64,000 bases of DNA, from assembly GCA_019915135.1 (NCBI GenBank), contig JAHLMK010000008.1, forward strand, positions 2,046,001 to 2,110,000. Reading direction: 5' to 3'. The notes below the pieces were generated by a model, which made no database searches, was not told the DNA's origin, and was given only the letters and a program-made list of their open reading frames with translations. This DNA comes from Strobilurus pachycystidiatus (taxonomy: Eukaryota; Basidiomycota; Agaricomycetes; Agaricales; Physalacriaceae). Below, one piece after another: positions 1 to 12,591 of the stretch; positions within the stretch are counted from its first letter, which is position 1; every line of letters begins with the position of its first letter. A program made the translations under genes and the position numbers.

Positions 1-2367
1 CCTAAGAAGACGCGCAAGGTCCGCGTGAAGTCTGGTCAGTTCATCCGAGAAGCTGGTACAGTCAGAAACTAATGACAAGACTGCCAAGATCACAAAATCC
101 TCACTCTGCTTTGATCGTCCATTTGCTGACGTTGTAACGCCAGGATCTCGAAAACGCGTCAGCATTGGAGGTTTCTGCTGTCGACCCTTCATCTTCAGGC
201 TCTTCAGATCCATCTGTTTCGCCCTCGGACTTTTGCAACGCAGAATCAATCCTAGCGTATAGATCATCGAGATTCACCATTCGAGATAGAAGGGAATCCA
301 GACTGCTCCATTCTTCGATCTTGAAATCCCTTCTTTCTCTCATTTCGAGTAGACGCTCGCGCTCTATCCGTTGTCTGAGAGAAGACCAAGCGGCCGTCGT
401 GTTCTTGATGCCCAGAAGGTCGCTGGCATCCCCTCGTCCTAATGAGAATTTCTGGACAATTCTGCTGGCATCTTCCAGCTTGGGTAACATCTCCACAAGG
501 TCTTCCCGGAAATAAGGACGTGAATAGAAAAACTCGACCAGAGACAAGCGGGCGTTGATCTCTGCGATTGAGGTACTGGGCGAGCCTGTGTGATTTTAGC
601 GTCTGGGAATGGTTGAAGGGAGCAATGCCTACAAAGCCACCTCGTCAAAAGTCTGGTGCCACTAGTTGTCGTCGTGCGTTTGATAGTGCTGAGAAGACTG
701 CCGGTAACACCTCCTTCCCGGATACTTTCCCGGATTTCAAGGGCCTTGATTGTGTGTGAGTCGATATGCATCCTGTCACTGACGTTTTCTCGATTGGGAT
801 GAGAAAGCGTTGGCATATGCTCAAGAAGATGTGCCTTGAGATAACTTGTCAGAAGGTCGATTGACAAGGTTTCTTCAGGCGTGTAGCTAGCGGGTGCCGG
901 TATTTCCGTCGTTGTGATCTCGTCTGGGATGGACGAGGGAGACGTCTCCAGAGGGTCCGATGATGGAGCCTCAGAATCCGAGTCAGTCGGGACCTCCTCG
1001 ACGACCGGAGATGCTGATGGACCGGTCAACGTCGAGAAAGAGATGCAGTTCACGTCTTCGTTCAAGGCCATGAAGATAGGATGCTCTCTGTTCTGTTGCA
1101 AAGAGGCGTGAAGCACGATTTCTCGTGGCCCAATGCGGGCAACATCGTCTCGAACGCTTTCCAGAGTAGACGCTTTGGAATAGAACTCTCCTGTAGAGAC
1201 GTCGATCCAAGCTAGCCCGACGGGTTGACTCGATCGGATATCCATTGCGCCGTCAGGCAGCCCAATAGCAAGAAGATAGTTGTTCTCGTATTGGTTTAAG
1301 AAGGACTCGTCGATCAATGTTCCCGGAGTGATAACGCGAGCGACGCGTCTCTCGAACGTTTTGAGACCGGCTTTATGGTATTGCGGAAACTCCTCGCACA
1401 TGGCGACAAATTTCTTTTCTTGTTCAACCATGATCTTGAGGTACTTGTCCAGGTGCATAATAGGAAACCCGCACATGGCGACACGGCCCTGGCCCCATTT
1501 ACGCGTTGTGAGCTTGATGTTGAGAATGCGTGCAATTTCGATGGCTTGGTCGAAATATGACTGGGTAAGAATGAGATCGACAGCAACAAATAACTAGGAC
1601 GATACTTACTTCGTAAAACTGACCGACACGAGTCAGTAACAAGCAATGTGGGAAGCGAGCGAGATTGTCCAATATTTCCTTCGCCAGCGTCGTCCTTGGC
1701 TCACTGCTCGCTGTGTCGCTAACCGTCTCATCTAATCTACCAGTAAGGACATGTCAGTGTCCGTAGTTGTGCATCACGAACCCTCGGAGACTTCTTTTGG
1801 ACGTCTAGTCCGGCGTTGGCTGATGACTTTGACCGCTTGGAGACAAGTCAGGAGAATGCAAGACGAGAGCAAATCACGCGTACCGTCTTCGTCGGCCGGC
1901 TCAACTTCATTCTTCTTCTTTCGAGTGCGTTTTACCTTCATCTCGGGTGAAGTGACAGTAGGTTCGACTTGGTCGGCGTCTCCTGTACTCTTTCGGGAGC
2001 GCTTGGTCTTTACTGGACCAGTCACCACGGTGTCGGCATCCGATGCAAGAGCAGTTCTTCTTCTGATTCGCTTTGAAGAGTCTGGTACTGCGTGGACGTG
2101 TATGTAAGTAGGCCGGGTGACAGCGCCCAGTAATCGCGTACATTCGAGATCCTCGCCAGTTTTCCACTCTCCAAGCGGTTCAGCAAGCGTCCCGTCAGGA
2201 AGGACGCGAGACTTTGGGAGTTCTTCATATTTGATCCGCGTCTTCACCGCTTTCGCTGGCTGTTCCTGTACGAGCGCGCCTGTGCCAGGCTCAGAGGCTG
2301 TCGCGAAGTATCGGATACGCCGAGCAGGAAAGAACGAGCAGCGCAACGAACGCGGCAGTAGTAGCAT
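1..2367 (-). CDS. MSH1: MutS homologue Msh1, mitochondrial DNA mismatch repair (3' end outside window)
   Basis: Five exons can be followed on the minus strand. The start chosen (ATG at 2367) gives an Arg- and Ser-rich, acid-poor N-terminus (MLLLPRSLRCSFFPARRIRY), typical of a mitochondrial presequence; an ATG at 2436 is the alternative. After a Lys/Arg-rich linker comes MutS domain I (LLLTRVGQFYE joined across an intron to SYFDQAIEIARILNIKL, then GRVAMCGFP), the connector domain and the start of the core/lever region (GSLLSTIKRTTTTSGTRLL). An intron at about 584-633 restores the frame to NARLSLVEFFYSRPYFRE. The left edge cuts the gene in the lever region, so the Walker ATPase domain is not visible. 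The family binds mispaired or damaged mtDNA. An acidic, Ser-rich insert of about 60 residues lies after the connector. I am confident of the MutS family; the Msh1 assignment rests on the presequence and the domain I type. Confidence 0.85.
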
Positions 2368-2512
2368 ACAGCCTATGCAGGGTGAGAATTTAAGCTTCCA
2401 TGAACGTTGGAAAGCAGGCCGCCACCGTAAAGTCATCGGACTTTGAAAACGGGGGCAGGGTCAGAGTGCGGATTTTGCTTCTTACTGCCTGCCAAGTTCA
2501 TTCTCTGCCAAA

Positions 2513-4159
2513 ATGTCTTTCGCTGGACGTCGCAGAGGAAACAAGGTCAAGAAGGGTGTTCAGTTCACGCTGATGGTCGTTGGTATGCTGGCCTGCTTAC
2601 TGGCTGCGTGGCGCGGCGTGTGCTAACCTACCTGTCCCCAGGTGCATCGGGCACTGGACGTACCACCTTTGTGAACACGCTCTGCGAGTCGGAAGTCTTG
2701 CCCCACAAGATCTCGGACAACCCGGGCACCGCGCACCAGGAGGAAGGAATACGCATCAAGCCCGTCAACGTTGGTATGCAACACCAGGATATTATGTGCT
2801 TCGTCTTGGCTCATTTTCGTTGTCATATCCAGAGCTTGAGGAGGACGGCGTTCGCATTGCGCTGACAATTGTCGACACTCCTGGCTTTGGCGACAACATT
2901 GACAATGAATTCGCGTAAGGCGACCGACCTTCTTCGCGCCTGTGTCCCCCTCTGACCGCCGACTGAAGCTTCCAAGAAATTGTCGGACACCTCGAGCGCC
3001 AGTACGACGACATTTTGTCTGAAGAGTCCCGCATCAAGCGTAACACTCGCTTCCGGGACAACAGAGTCCACGCTCTTTTGTATTTCATCCCACCCACTGG
3101 CCACTCGTGCGTTCGCTTCCTGAAGTCTGGTTCTCGGCCTGACACGTTTCGCAGATTGAGGGAAATGGACATCGAGCTCATGCGCCGTCTTTCCCCCCGC
3201 GTTAACGTCATTCCCATTGTAGGCAAGGCTGATTCTTTGACACCATCCGAACTCCGAGGCTTCAAGAAGAGGGTAATAAGCACTACGTACATACGTGCTA
3301 GGCCACTACTCACAAATTCTGTAGATCATGGAAGACATCGAACACTACGACATCCCGGTCTACAATTTCCCCTACGACGTTGAAGAAGATGACGAAGAGA
3401 CAATCCAGGACAATAGCGAGCTTCGTGTGGGTTTCCTTCCCAACCTGACTCACACCCACACTCATCTTACCGATAATCAGGCTTTGCTTCCTTTCGCTGT
3501 TATCGGGTCTGAGGAGGAGATTGAAATCGACGGCCAACCTGTTCGCGCCCGCATCTACCCATGGGGCATTGCTGAGGTCGACAACCCAAATCACTCGGAC
3601 TTCAGCAGGCTGAGGAGTGCGCTTCTCAAGTATATATTCTTTTCCTGTACGCCTCACTATATTGGCTTCTAACAACTTTCTTCCAGCTCTCACCTTGCTG
3701 ATCTGAAATCCTTGACTCACGATGTCCTTTACGAAACTTACCGTACAGAGAAACTCTCCAGGACCGTCAATTCCGATCCCACGTATGTTTCGAACATTCT
3801 TCTTTGATGGATGTGCACCCTGACTACTCTCCATCCAGGGATTCCTCCATCCTCCCAGAGGAAATGGCTTCCCAGAGCGTTCGCCTCAAGGAAGAGCAGC
3901 TCCGTCGCGAAGAGGAGAAGGTTTGTGAACAGGTGCCTCCACCGTGGAAATAGATTAACGTCCTCTCAGCTTCGTGAGATTGAAATCAAGGTTCAACGCG
4001 AGATCAACGAGAAACGGCAGGAACTGTTAGCCAAAGAGGAATCTCTTCGGTCAGTCGCCGTTTTTATGCTATGCGTCGTTCATCCTACTCAAATTGGAAT
4101 CCAGTAATCTCGAGAGTCGTCTTGCTGCTCAGGGCTCGCAGCCAGAGTTCAGGGATTGA
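2513..4159 (+). CDS. CDC11: Septin, Cdc11/AspA type
   Basis: GTP-binding filament protein of the septin ring at septa, hyphal tips and branch points. The first exon (MSFAGRRRGNKVKKGVQFTL) ends in MVVG and is joined across the intron at 2583-2641 to the P-loop GASGTGRTTFVNTL. The switch motif DTPGFGD, the AKAD-equivalent GKAD and the septin-unique element around RARIYPWG follow. A C-terminal coiled coil (RLKEEQLRREEEKLREIEIK onward) ends in SQPEFRD and a stop at 4157. The Arg in the P-loop (GTGRTTF rather than GLGKSTL) and the words DILSEESRIKRN and MEDIEHYDIPVYNFPYD match the Cdc11/AspA group as I know it. There are about eight short introns. The gene is divergent from MSH1 with only about 145 nt between the start codons. 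Confidence 0.92.
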
Positions 4160-4813
4160 TATATTGGAAGGACTTGAGCTAGGACAAAATATACCCCATC
4201 ATGCTTCAGAGCTGTTGCGATTATACTCCTTTTACCCAGCCCCGCCTGGGCGAGACATTCATTTTCTTCTGTTTGGGATAATTTCTTGAGTGTCTTCTCT
4301 AATACACTACATACGTCGCGTACCATTGCCCTGTTTTATTTCGTGTGCCACTGCTAATTGCATGATTGAGTGGCGTGGGTCAGACTTGGAAGCCGACAGC
4401 GGCACCCTGGCGGCAGACTGGGCAGTTTCTTGTTCGTCGGGACAATTGAGCCAGATTGCAGCCGAAAAAGGCTAGATCCCTCTGGTACGCTACAACTCAG
4501 TGCAACTTTCGACACGACGGCGACTCAAGGACCCTCACGACGCGGTCGATGACCGCAACGCTAAAAATCAAGATAATCAGTGTGGTTGTAGCGTGGTAGC
4601 GCCGAGGATACTGACCACAACAACGCCAACATTCCGCTTTGATTCACTTCCACCAATCGCCATCTTCCTCCCTCAACCCCGCCTGTCTCTCGCTCGCTGC
4701 GAGATACAGCCTCTACGCCGTCAACAATAGCGGTCACCACTACGACCACCAGGGTTCCCCCGCACCCTTTGCTCAACGCTGCCTATCCGTCCCTATCACT
4801 TCCTACGGCGCCC
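4160..4813. other. Intergenic: septin 3' side and promoter of the MIT-domain gene
   Basis: No ORF here has spliceable, conserved-looking coding sequence. The pyrimidine-rich stretch at about 4640-4700 just upstream of the next start is what fungal promoters and leaders often look like. Confidence 0.5.
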
Positions 4814-7744
4814 ATGGAAGAACGAGACTATTCTCGCGATTGGAACGAAAGGCAGCAGCAGCCAACAGCGGGGCCGTCGAGCACTCCGCCAGTGCCAGTG
4901 ATATCTTCGCTATCCCAGCGGCGTCGGTCATCTGCAGCACATATACGACCATCTCTTCCTCCTCCGAATCTCCCCATTCCAAGCGTGCCCGACTACTTGA
5001 CGGCCAATGGCCCTGTCCAGACCAACGGCTACCATCAGCAGGACGGGTACCACCTAGACTCAGCGCCACAACATCTCTACATGAATGGCAACGCTCGCTC
5101 AAACTCATTCACTAGGCAAGCCCCCTCGCCTTCATTGGCTGCCGTGGCCGCCTTTCCCCATCATGACCCACTCCAGGCTCCCCAGTATCCCGCGTCTTCT
5201 TCCGTGGATGATCTTTCCGACCCTCCGCCCCCATCAATGTTGCCGGTCTCGTCTTCACGATTCCAGCCTGCAGACGACACTGACCAGCAGCATCTTATGC
5301 CTCCTGTAGCCGATACTCGGCCGCCATCATCGCGACGTGCTCTTACGCAGGCCTTGGAACTGGCCAGGGAGGCAGTACAGCTGGATTCGAGTAATGATGA
5401 TCCGCAAGCGGCGGTTATGGCATATGGGCGCAGCGTTGCTCTGCTGAGCGAGGTTATGGAGCGTGTACGTCGAGGGGAAGATACCACCGAGCCACGGCGG
5501 CGGAACGGTCGTCGAAGAAACAGCGTCGCGCAGGAGGAAGAAGTCAGGAGACTGCAACGAATCGTGAGTGTCGCTCTTTGCGTCGGAATGCCGCTTCCTG
5601 ACCATCGTTCATCATCAGCACGACACCTATGCGGATCGCATGAATATTCTCAGTATCGTATACAGCATTCCTCCCATTCCATACTCAAATGTGTCCGTAT
5701 ACTCCACCACTTCTACCTCCGCGGAATCAACTGCGTCAACCTCTCCCGCCCAGTCTCCAGCATCTGAAATTTCGGATCCGATACCACCCATAACGTATAC
5801 CCAGGAAGATGATCATCCGTACGATTCACCGCATGATCTCCCGGAGTCGTCTGGGCGATCATCGGACGCAGTGGAAGCCATAGGCGCGGCTATGTTCATG
5901 GATCTTGCTAGCCCTACAGCTCCTCAACCACCGGGGCAGCAGCCTCCACTTCCACCGTCAATTCATCCGTATGCCAGCGTGCAATACGACCCTCCAGTAA
6001 CGCATGCTTCTCATGTCAGCCAGCCACCACCCCCGACAAACCGTGCATCTGTGCCAGCTCGACGCTCGCGGGCCTCGTCTGCTGCTCTTCCGCCTGCCTT
6101 GCCACCACCTTCCAGCTCACCTCCACCCGCGCCGGATGCCTTGGAAGCGCGGCCGCAAGCGTCGAAGCAGCATCTAGATGTTGTAACTCGACAAAGAGGT
6201 GATTCCGTGGGTCACCGAAGAACAGGATCTGGTAGTAGATTGATGCCACTGGAGGAAGAGACTGAGAGATTTGAAGAGTTCTCGGAGGCCGATAGCATGG
6301 ACCTGGAAGTGGGATCCGGCTCTCGTTCGACTCTCGTGGATCAACGAAACGATTCGCCCCCGCTGCCCCCGTTGCCCTCTCCTGCTGGCTCGCCGGGTAC
6401 GCCACGCAACGTTTCGGTCATGAAGCCACCGTCTTCACCTCGTTCGATCTCTGCGAATACAATTGTTCCTAGGCCAAGAGTTTCCTCGCATGCATCCCCC
6501 CGAGCAGAGCCGGTCGTCATCAATGCCAGTATTAACCAAGGAACGATCTCACAACGAAGGAAGAAGACCTCCAATCCACCAACGCCAAGATCGTCTTCGC
6601 CGTCGGAATCCATAGCTTCCGTGGGTTCTTCCTACCCGCGATCTGTCGCGTCATCTTTGCCTGGAAGTTCGGGCGTGTCTATCTCTGGCGCACGGTCACG
6701 ATCATCATCGCAGCCAGGCCGCCGCCCATCTATCGTTGGTGGTCAAGTATCACCCCCCCAGGAACGACCTCCTCTACCGCCACTACTCAGTGCGAATGGC
6801 ATACCCCAGCGGAAGGCATCATACCCTTCCAAGCTCAACCCGTTTCCGCAGCAGATACAGTTGACTGTACAGACAGACCTTCCTTCCTCTTTTGCGTCGC
6901 CGTTGATGGCACCAGCCCCCGTGGGGACTTTCTCCAGTGTTTTGCCAATTACACCCGTATCACCGCTACCTCCGGCAGCACCGCCGGACCCGTTGAGAAA
7001 ACCCTACCACTTGATGAATTTACTCCGAACGACCATGACATCAACCACTGGCGGTTATGTTACGCGTCGCCTGCATGTTCCACAAGAAGTATGGTCCCAA
7101 GGCGGCGCCAAATTGAACAATCTTCCCGAGAAAGTTCGCGTCGTCGGGATTCTATGCTCGGCCCTAGAAGACCTACAAAACAGCAGCTCAGAACATTTTG
7201 GCGCGGGCAACGTGAGCAGCGGAATGGCACTGGGTATTGGAAGCATTGGAAGGAAAGAAGGAGAGGCCTGGATCTCGAAGCTGGAGGACTTTTCCAGTGT
7301 CTGTGATGGTGTTGTAGCCAATTTTGGGAAGAAGCTCGGTGTTGGCGAGGGCTTCGTGCTCAAGAAGACTACATGGGGCGATAAACTTGGTCGGCGATTC
7401 GACAAATACATCAATGGCAAGAAGTACGTGACCTTCCAGTATGTTCTAATTCTAGATTTGAACGTTAATTCTCTAGTTTGGACTCACCCGCGGCCTATGT
7501 GCAAGGCCTACGGAGACTCTTCCTTCATGCTCAGCTCCTTGACGAGCACACGAAAGCTATCACCTCGAGTCCAGTTGCACCAGCGTACGCGGCGTTCCCT
7601 GTTGACATCCGGCAGGCTGCGGACCACAAGCTGAAGCGGTGCTCGGAATTCTTCGCCACGGTTGTTCTGACCTTCGTCATCCGAGACCTGTCGCAGCTTT
7701 TAGACAAGTATGCGAAGAAGTGCGAAAAATGGCTCGCCGAATAA
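4814..7744 (+). CDS. MIT-domain-containing protein, Pro/Ser-rich
   Basis: About 940 residues in three exons (introns 5564-5618 and 7424-7476). The start ATG at 4814 (MEERDYSRDWNERQQ) was chosen because the open frame upstream begins only with TTG. Residues 1-170 are disordered. Residues about 175-268 form a helical MIT domain (ALTQALELAREAVQLDSSND, then AVMAYGRSVALLSEVMERV and HDTYADRMNIL across the first intron). A long Pro/Ser-rich region follows. A conserved globular C-terminus starts near residue 707 (KPYHLMNLLRTTMTSTTGGY) and ends ...LLDKYAKKCEKWLAE. MIT domains bind the tails of ESCRT-III proteins, so a role in endosomal or membrane-remodelling traffic is an inference. I do not recognise a named orthologue. 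Confidence 0.85.
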
Positions 7745-8474
7745 ACGCAACTCTGCCGTCTTCGATTTATCCGTTGTTTATACCGTTTTTCGTTTCTTTT
7801 CGGGAGGGATTTGGGTCATCGATTCTCGAAGCTAGGATGCTCGATCCCTCGCAAGGCTCTGTTTGCGCCGTTTGTAATATTGCTGGAGAACATGCTGGCG
7901 ACTCTTGTGGAGATATTGTCTGTATTATTTTTTTATGTAGAGCATCCTTGACCTCAACTGATTTATCATTTCGACTCATCATGGCGTAAAATTTCCTAAG
8001 GATCTGAATTGGCTTCATCTTGAGATGCGCGCGCGTCGTGCGTCTTCTTTGAGAGGTTACAGGCTAAGTGTTCTAACCATTTGGTGTGCCAACAGCAACG
8101 CCACGTATTGAATTGAACATGTCAGTATGCGAGGCGACAAGTTCGCACCTGAGTATTACTATTACTATTAGTCGCAGAGGCTGACAAAACGTGACATCCA
8201 GGAACTTGCATCATAGCGCTATCAGTATGCCGCTGCGAACTTGGGAGTCGATAGCGGAAAAGCTCGTGGAATAATATGTGCAATTATGGCCTGTCAACAC
8301 GACAGCTATCCGGGGGTCTAATTTACATATATACAGTGCGTAAGATTACAGAATACCTCAAGGAACATCAATAAAAGAACCTAAGTACTAGAAAAGCGAA
8401 ATATGTACGGATAAAGTTACTAATAAAAAAAGGCGCGAAGGAGTAACACTAGTGTTAAAGCCTTTAGTGAAGGC
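7745..8474. other. Convergent intergenic region
   Basis: The 3' regions of the MIT-domain gene (plus) and the Ies1-like gene (minus) meet here. It contains a short (TATTAC)n-like microsatellite at about 8154-8170. I see no conserved ORF or RNA gene. Confidence 0.5.
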
Positions 8475-10488
8475 TCAAGGAAGGGATCGAAGTGGAGGTA
8501 GTTCCGGTTCGGGTGTGGGGCTCTTGCCGCGGAGACGAGTGATGATACGAAGGCGCTGTGCTAGAAGAGCGTATAAGGACGGATATAGCAAGTTCAAAGA
8601 GACTGTCACACTCACAATAGTCGTGATGGACGTGGACGTCCGACTCCCCATCTGAGTCAACCAGGGGGTCGGAACAGTTGATGATATGCCACGTATCTGT
8701 ATGGTTGGAAGCTCAGCAGCGTCATTCGCCAGAAAAGAACGACACTCACGCTCCAGCATGGTCTTGGGGGGTCCCCGATGGACGGGCACCCCCCGGCTGA
8801 CGTGGCGAGCGGCATTGTGGGGATGCGAGGCATCGGACGACGCGTGATTCACTTTGTATGGCGAGTAGCGGCGATGATTGCGAGCAGCGCGCGGTCTATC
8901 AGGATGATCATCAGAGTTGAGCTCGCCAACATTGCAACTATCATCAGCGTTGTTAGGCGCTCTGGGGCGAGGGACTTTCGCAATGCGAAAAGTCGACTGC
9001 GAAGAGGGAGGAACTGAACGAGAGGTGAGCGGAGCAGCAACGGGGGCCAAGTCTGATTTGGATGCTTACTCTCCGAATTATCCATGATTCCAAGAGATGG
9101 CGATTGTTGCGTTATTGAAACAGCTTCTCGCTTAGGCGCCGCCCGCTTCCTCGTTGGTTGACGCGTAGCTTTAGCTTCGCGCTCGGGTTGAGGCGGAGTG
9201 TCCTTCGACTGCCCTTCCTGCATCCTCTCCTGCTCCTTAGTCTTTTCTAGCAGTGCCTTTTCCTTCTGACGCTCTCGGTATTGCCGATCCCACAGTGCCT
9301 TTCTCTCCTTCTTCTCCTGAGGCGTTAGGTTGGGTCGAGCTGGCATCCGCACTTTCTTGGTGTATAGTTTGGATGACGAGGTGCCCTCCTCCATGGGGGT
9401 AGATTGTGCGGACGTGTAACGCGAATTCTTGCTGACAACTTCGTTTCGGCGAGTGATGAGAACCTGTGCGCGAAGTTTTTCTTCTTCGGTATCGACGTTT
9501 TCCTTCTCAGCTTCCGCTCGTGTCAGCATGACAAATGCCGGCGCCTTTCCCGGTCGATGGGGGTCGCAAAATGGATTTGGACGGGTTACTTGCGTGTCAT
9601 AGTCATCGTCTGTAGTTGAGGAAGTGGATTCATGGTAATGGTAGCACAACCATAGGAAAGCGCGGGCGCGCGAGTAGCTTGATATCTCAAGTGGAAGAAA
9701 GAGATCAATGAATTCGATCTCGTGGAGAAAGTGTTCTTCAGCTATGGCCTGCAGAACAGAAGAGATGTTGGCAAGACACGAAAGGACGCGGGAAGGACAC
9801 GTACCGGAGAATGGTTGGTAAGAACGAAGATAATGTTGGGCATACTTGTGGGCGGTATGTGGCCGGACCTCTGCTCGACAGTGCCGGTCAGCTGGGATTG
9901 GCGAGGAAGAACTGAAGGACGCACTGCACGCGCCAGTATCTCGTTCGGAGTTGCAAGGACATATCGAGGGTCCTCTCCGGGCAAAAGACAGGCTTTAAGA
10001 AGTGCCTTGATTCGGGGAGCGTCTTGCAGGTTCCCCTCAACCCGTTCGAGGGCCGGAATGGGATGGTATGTCCTGACCGCCGTCTTCTTTTCCGCGAAGA
10101 CTGCAAGACCCGGTATCAGTGGCTGGAAGGGGTGAGAAGAGCGGCGGTACACACAGCTCATGGTGGTGTGGACTCTGCCGACATTGGTCAAGAGGGCAAG
10201 CATGGCAAAGTCGGTGGCGAAATCCTGGTGCATGATGATTGAGTCCTTGAGGCCCTTGGTTGCCTTGGGCGAGTGGAGGATGGCATTGACATAGAGATCG
10301 CGAAACGAAACCCGTGTGCCGGCGGGCATGTTGTGGAGGGTGGTGTGCGGGTCGGTGAAGGCCGGCGTCGTGTCCGCGAAGACATAGGTGAGGAAGTCGT
10401 ACTGGAGGTCGACGCGCGTGAGCGGCTCGCCGTCGTTGCGCTTGATGGGCAGAGGCTTTTTGGGGAAGGGACTTTGGCGTCTAGACAT
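8475..10488 (-). CDS. INO80 complex subunit Ies1-like protein, copy A
   Basis: Start ATG at 10488 gives MSRRQSPFPKKPLPIKRNDG. The conserved block then reads EPLTRVDLQYDFLTYVFAD, SFRDLYVNAILHS and LLTNVGRVHTTMS, joined across an intron to FFAEKKTAVRTYHPIPALE and NLQDAPRIKALLKACLLPGE. It continues after introns with PPTSMPNIIFVLTNHSP, RARAFLWLCYHYHES and AEKENVDTEEEK. A charged low-complexity region follows. The last exons encode HTWHIINCSDPLVDSDGESD and SQRLRIITRLRGKSPTPEPE with the stop at 8475. The exon edge near 9050-9075 is not resolved. I recall this domain from fungal proteins named Ino eighty subunit 1, a fungus-specific INO80 chromatin-remodeller subunit; that name is from family memory, not from a search. 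A paralogue lies at 22733-24600. Confidence 0.68.
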
Positions 10489-10842
10489 AGACGCTTTCCA
10501 CCAAGGCCCTTGCGGGAGGCCCTGTTATGCAGTGCTCAGCGTGGGTGGCGGCTGCAGGAGATCTGGTTGGTGCAAATATGCGCCGCTCGCTGCCCAGAGC
10601 CGGAGAGAGAAAACGAATGGAACGGTGGGCGCACGCGGAGCCCAGTCACGTCGAGCAGAAAGGAAAGAGTGGCGGCGGACAGGGCCAGAATTGGGTGACC
10701 GGTCTTGACTGAGAAGCTGAGAGCACGTGAATCACAAGCATCATCTCGACCCTCGGACTGTTTTGCCTTTAGCCTCCACCTCCGACGTCGCGGCATGCAG
10801 CGCATGCCTTGACGACGCCGCCGCCGCCGTCCCCGCCCCTTC
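10489..10842. other. Divergent promoter region
   Basis: A GC-rich stretch of 354 nt separates the start codons of the Ies1-like copy A (minus) and the single-TM protein (plus). I see no clear TATA box and no ORF. Confidence 0.4.
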
Positions 10843-12200
10843 ATGACCTTCTGCAGCCGCCTTCTCGGCTTTCTTCTTGTGGCGCGCGTCTCTCTTGCCG
10901 CCACCAATCTCACCATATCCCCTCCTAATGACTCTCTTACGCTTTCGTCTGGATGGAGGGTTGGCTTCAATAGGGCATTTCTCCTTGTGGATGACCTCGG
11001 TGCGGTATTGTCGGCGTCACTCCCAGGTATGCATGTTTTTCCGAGCGTCAATCTCGTCAACGCGTCGGTGATTCAATTATCCCTCCAGCCACCGCGTCGC
11101 ATGTCTATTATATTGGCCTCAAGCGCTCCGGTGGATCAGCATACGGCTTCTGTATTGATTGCAATGGCCAGTCCAATGGTTCCTCAATCGTCATCGTGGA
11201 TGGAAACGACCCCACCCTGGCCAATGAGACTCTCGCCGAGCCGGTATGCCCTACCCTTCGCAACGTATAAATTGCATCTAGATGACCCTTCCAGGTCGTT
11301 TTATTCAACTCCCCACTTGACCCCGCCTCCCAGCATGAGCTGACAATGCTCAATCTCCCAGATAGTCGTTTCAATGGCGCAAGCGAGGTTACCTTAGTGT
11401 CCCTTCTGGTCACTCTAGAAGGCAGTGCGTCATCATGATTGATCTCCCGTAACGTACTAACCAGGTCGATACAGATGCAGAAACCTCCGTTACCTGTGAG
11501 CTCATTCATTGGTTGATTCCTTCCGTCATTGATGAGGCGTAGCTGCTCTGCCGACCACCACCGCTCTTAGCACCGTTGCCACACAACTATCGAGTCAGTC
11601 CGTCTTCTAGCCGTATCATTGCATGCTCATCTCTATACAGCGAGCGACACTGGTTTGCCGCTCGCATCTTCATCAGTTCCATCTCCATCAATATCGACAT
11701 TCATATCGTGTCCATCACTATCCTTATCACCTCCAGTTTCGACTACCGTGACTTCCATCCCAAGCGGGGCCCGAACTTCAAGCACTGGGACTTCTGCCGC
11801 CAACGATGGATCTTCAGTCAAGGGCGTTTCCAGCTCCCTCATAGCCGTCATCGTCTCGCTAAGCGCAGTGGGACTCATCTCTCTTCTTGTAGGGCTCTTT
11901 ATCTTCTTCCGCAAGCGAAATCGACGCATACGGAAGAGAATCTCCGAGCCCATGTCGTTCAAAGATCGAAGATATACTGATCCATTTGGGCCGCAATCTG
12001 GGCCAGATGGTCCGTCGGCTGGCGACATGAGGGAGAGCGATCTCGGTGTGGGCCCGCTCGCTGCTGCTGGACGTATGCCCCCACCGCGTCGGCAGTACGA
12101 TTCTGCGGAACCTTCTCCAATCAAACGAACGGACAGTCCGGCCTCGAGGATTAGCCAGAATCTGTGGTTAAATAGAGCAGTGTCCGGGAACCAGGTGTAA
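10843..12200 (+). CDS. Secretory single-pass membrane protein, uncharacterised
   Basis: The ATG at 10843 opens a signal peptide (MTFCSRLLGFLLVARVSLA) followed by ATNLTISPPNDSLTLSSGW. Splicing continues an ectodomain with ATASHVYYIGLKRSGGSAYG, a CIDC motif and VILFNSPLDPASQHELTMLN, then a Ser/Thr-rich stalk. One transmembrane helix (SSLIAVIVSLSAVGLISLLV plus GLFIFF) is followed by a basic stop-transfer (RKRNRRIRKR) and a tail with SEPSPIKR-type phosphorylation-like sites, ending SGNQV. Proteins with this plan are common in agaricomycetes. I know no function for them; a cell-surface sensor or adhesion role would be speculation. Splice joins in the ectodomain are approximate. Confidence 0.75.
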
Positions 12201-12591
12201 CCGGTTGAAGTGACATAGCGTATCATCGAACTAACGTAGTGTACTGACGAACGCTGTATTTAGTTTACTCATGTTGTACTGACATGCAACCCCCACCCAG
12301 TAGACGGACTTTATACATGGTAGTGAAGTGGGCTGTCGGATTGTTCGAGCCACTGAATGCTACATTCTACTTACAACAAAGGGCAGGTCATTCTTAAATT
12401 ATGTGTTGATAACAATAAGTGTAATAAGTAAGAATATACCCGTAGAAAAAACGAACCGAGAAGAGTGCAAATGTGCTAACAAGTACATTGAATGAATGGA
12501 TCCAAAAGAACACGAATGAGAGATTTCAAGTCTGATATGGTATATGCAAAACATCATTCTGTTCGGGCTGTCAGTCACTTGTGAATGTTCA
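12201..12591. other. Convergent intergenic region
   Basis: AT-rich 3' region between the single-TM protein (plus) and the alpha/beta hydrolase (minus). I see no gene in it. Confidence 0.5.

Noticed and set aside
9050..9090. A 17-nt intron that would join two frames of Ies1-like copy A
   Set aside because: Too short for any known spliceosomal intron. The true exon edge there is left unresolved.
11633..12226. Minus-strand ORF of 197 codons
   Set aside because: Antisense to the signal-peptide/TM protein, whose TM helix and splice sites are clearer. This ORF has no domain of its own.
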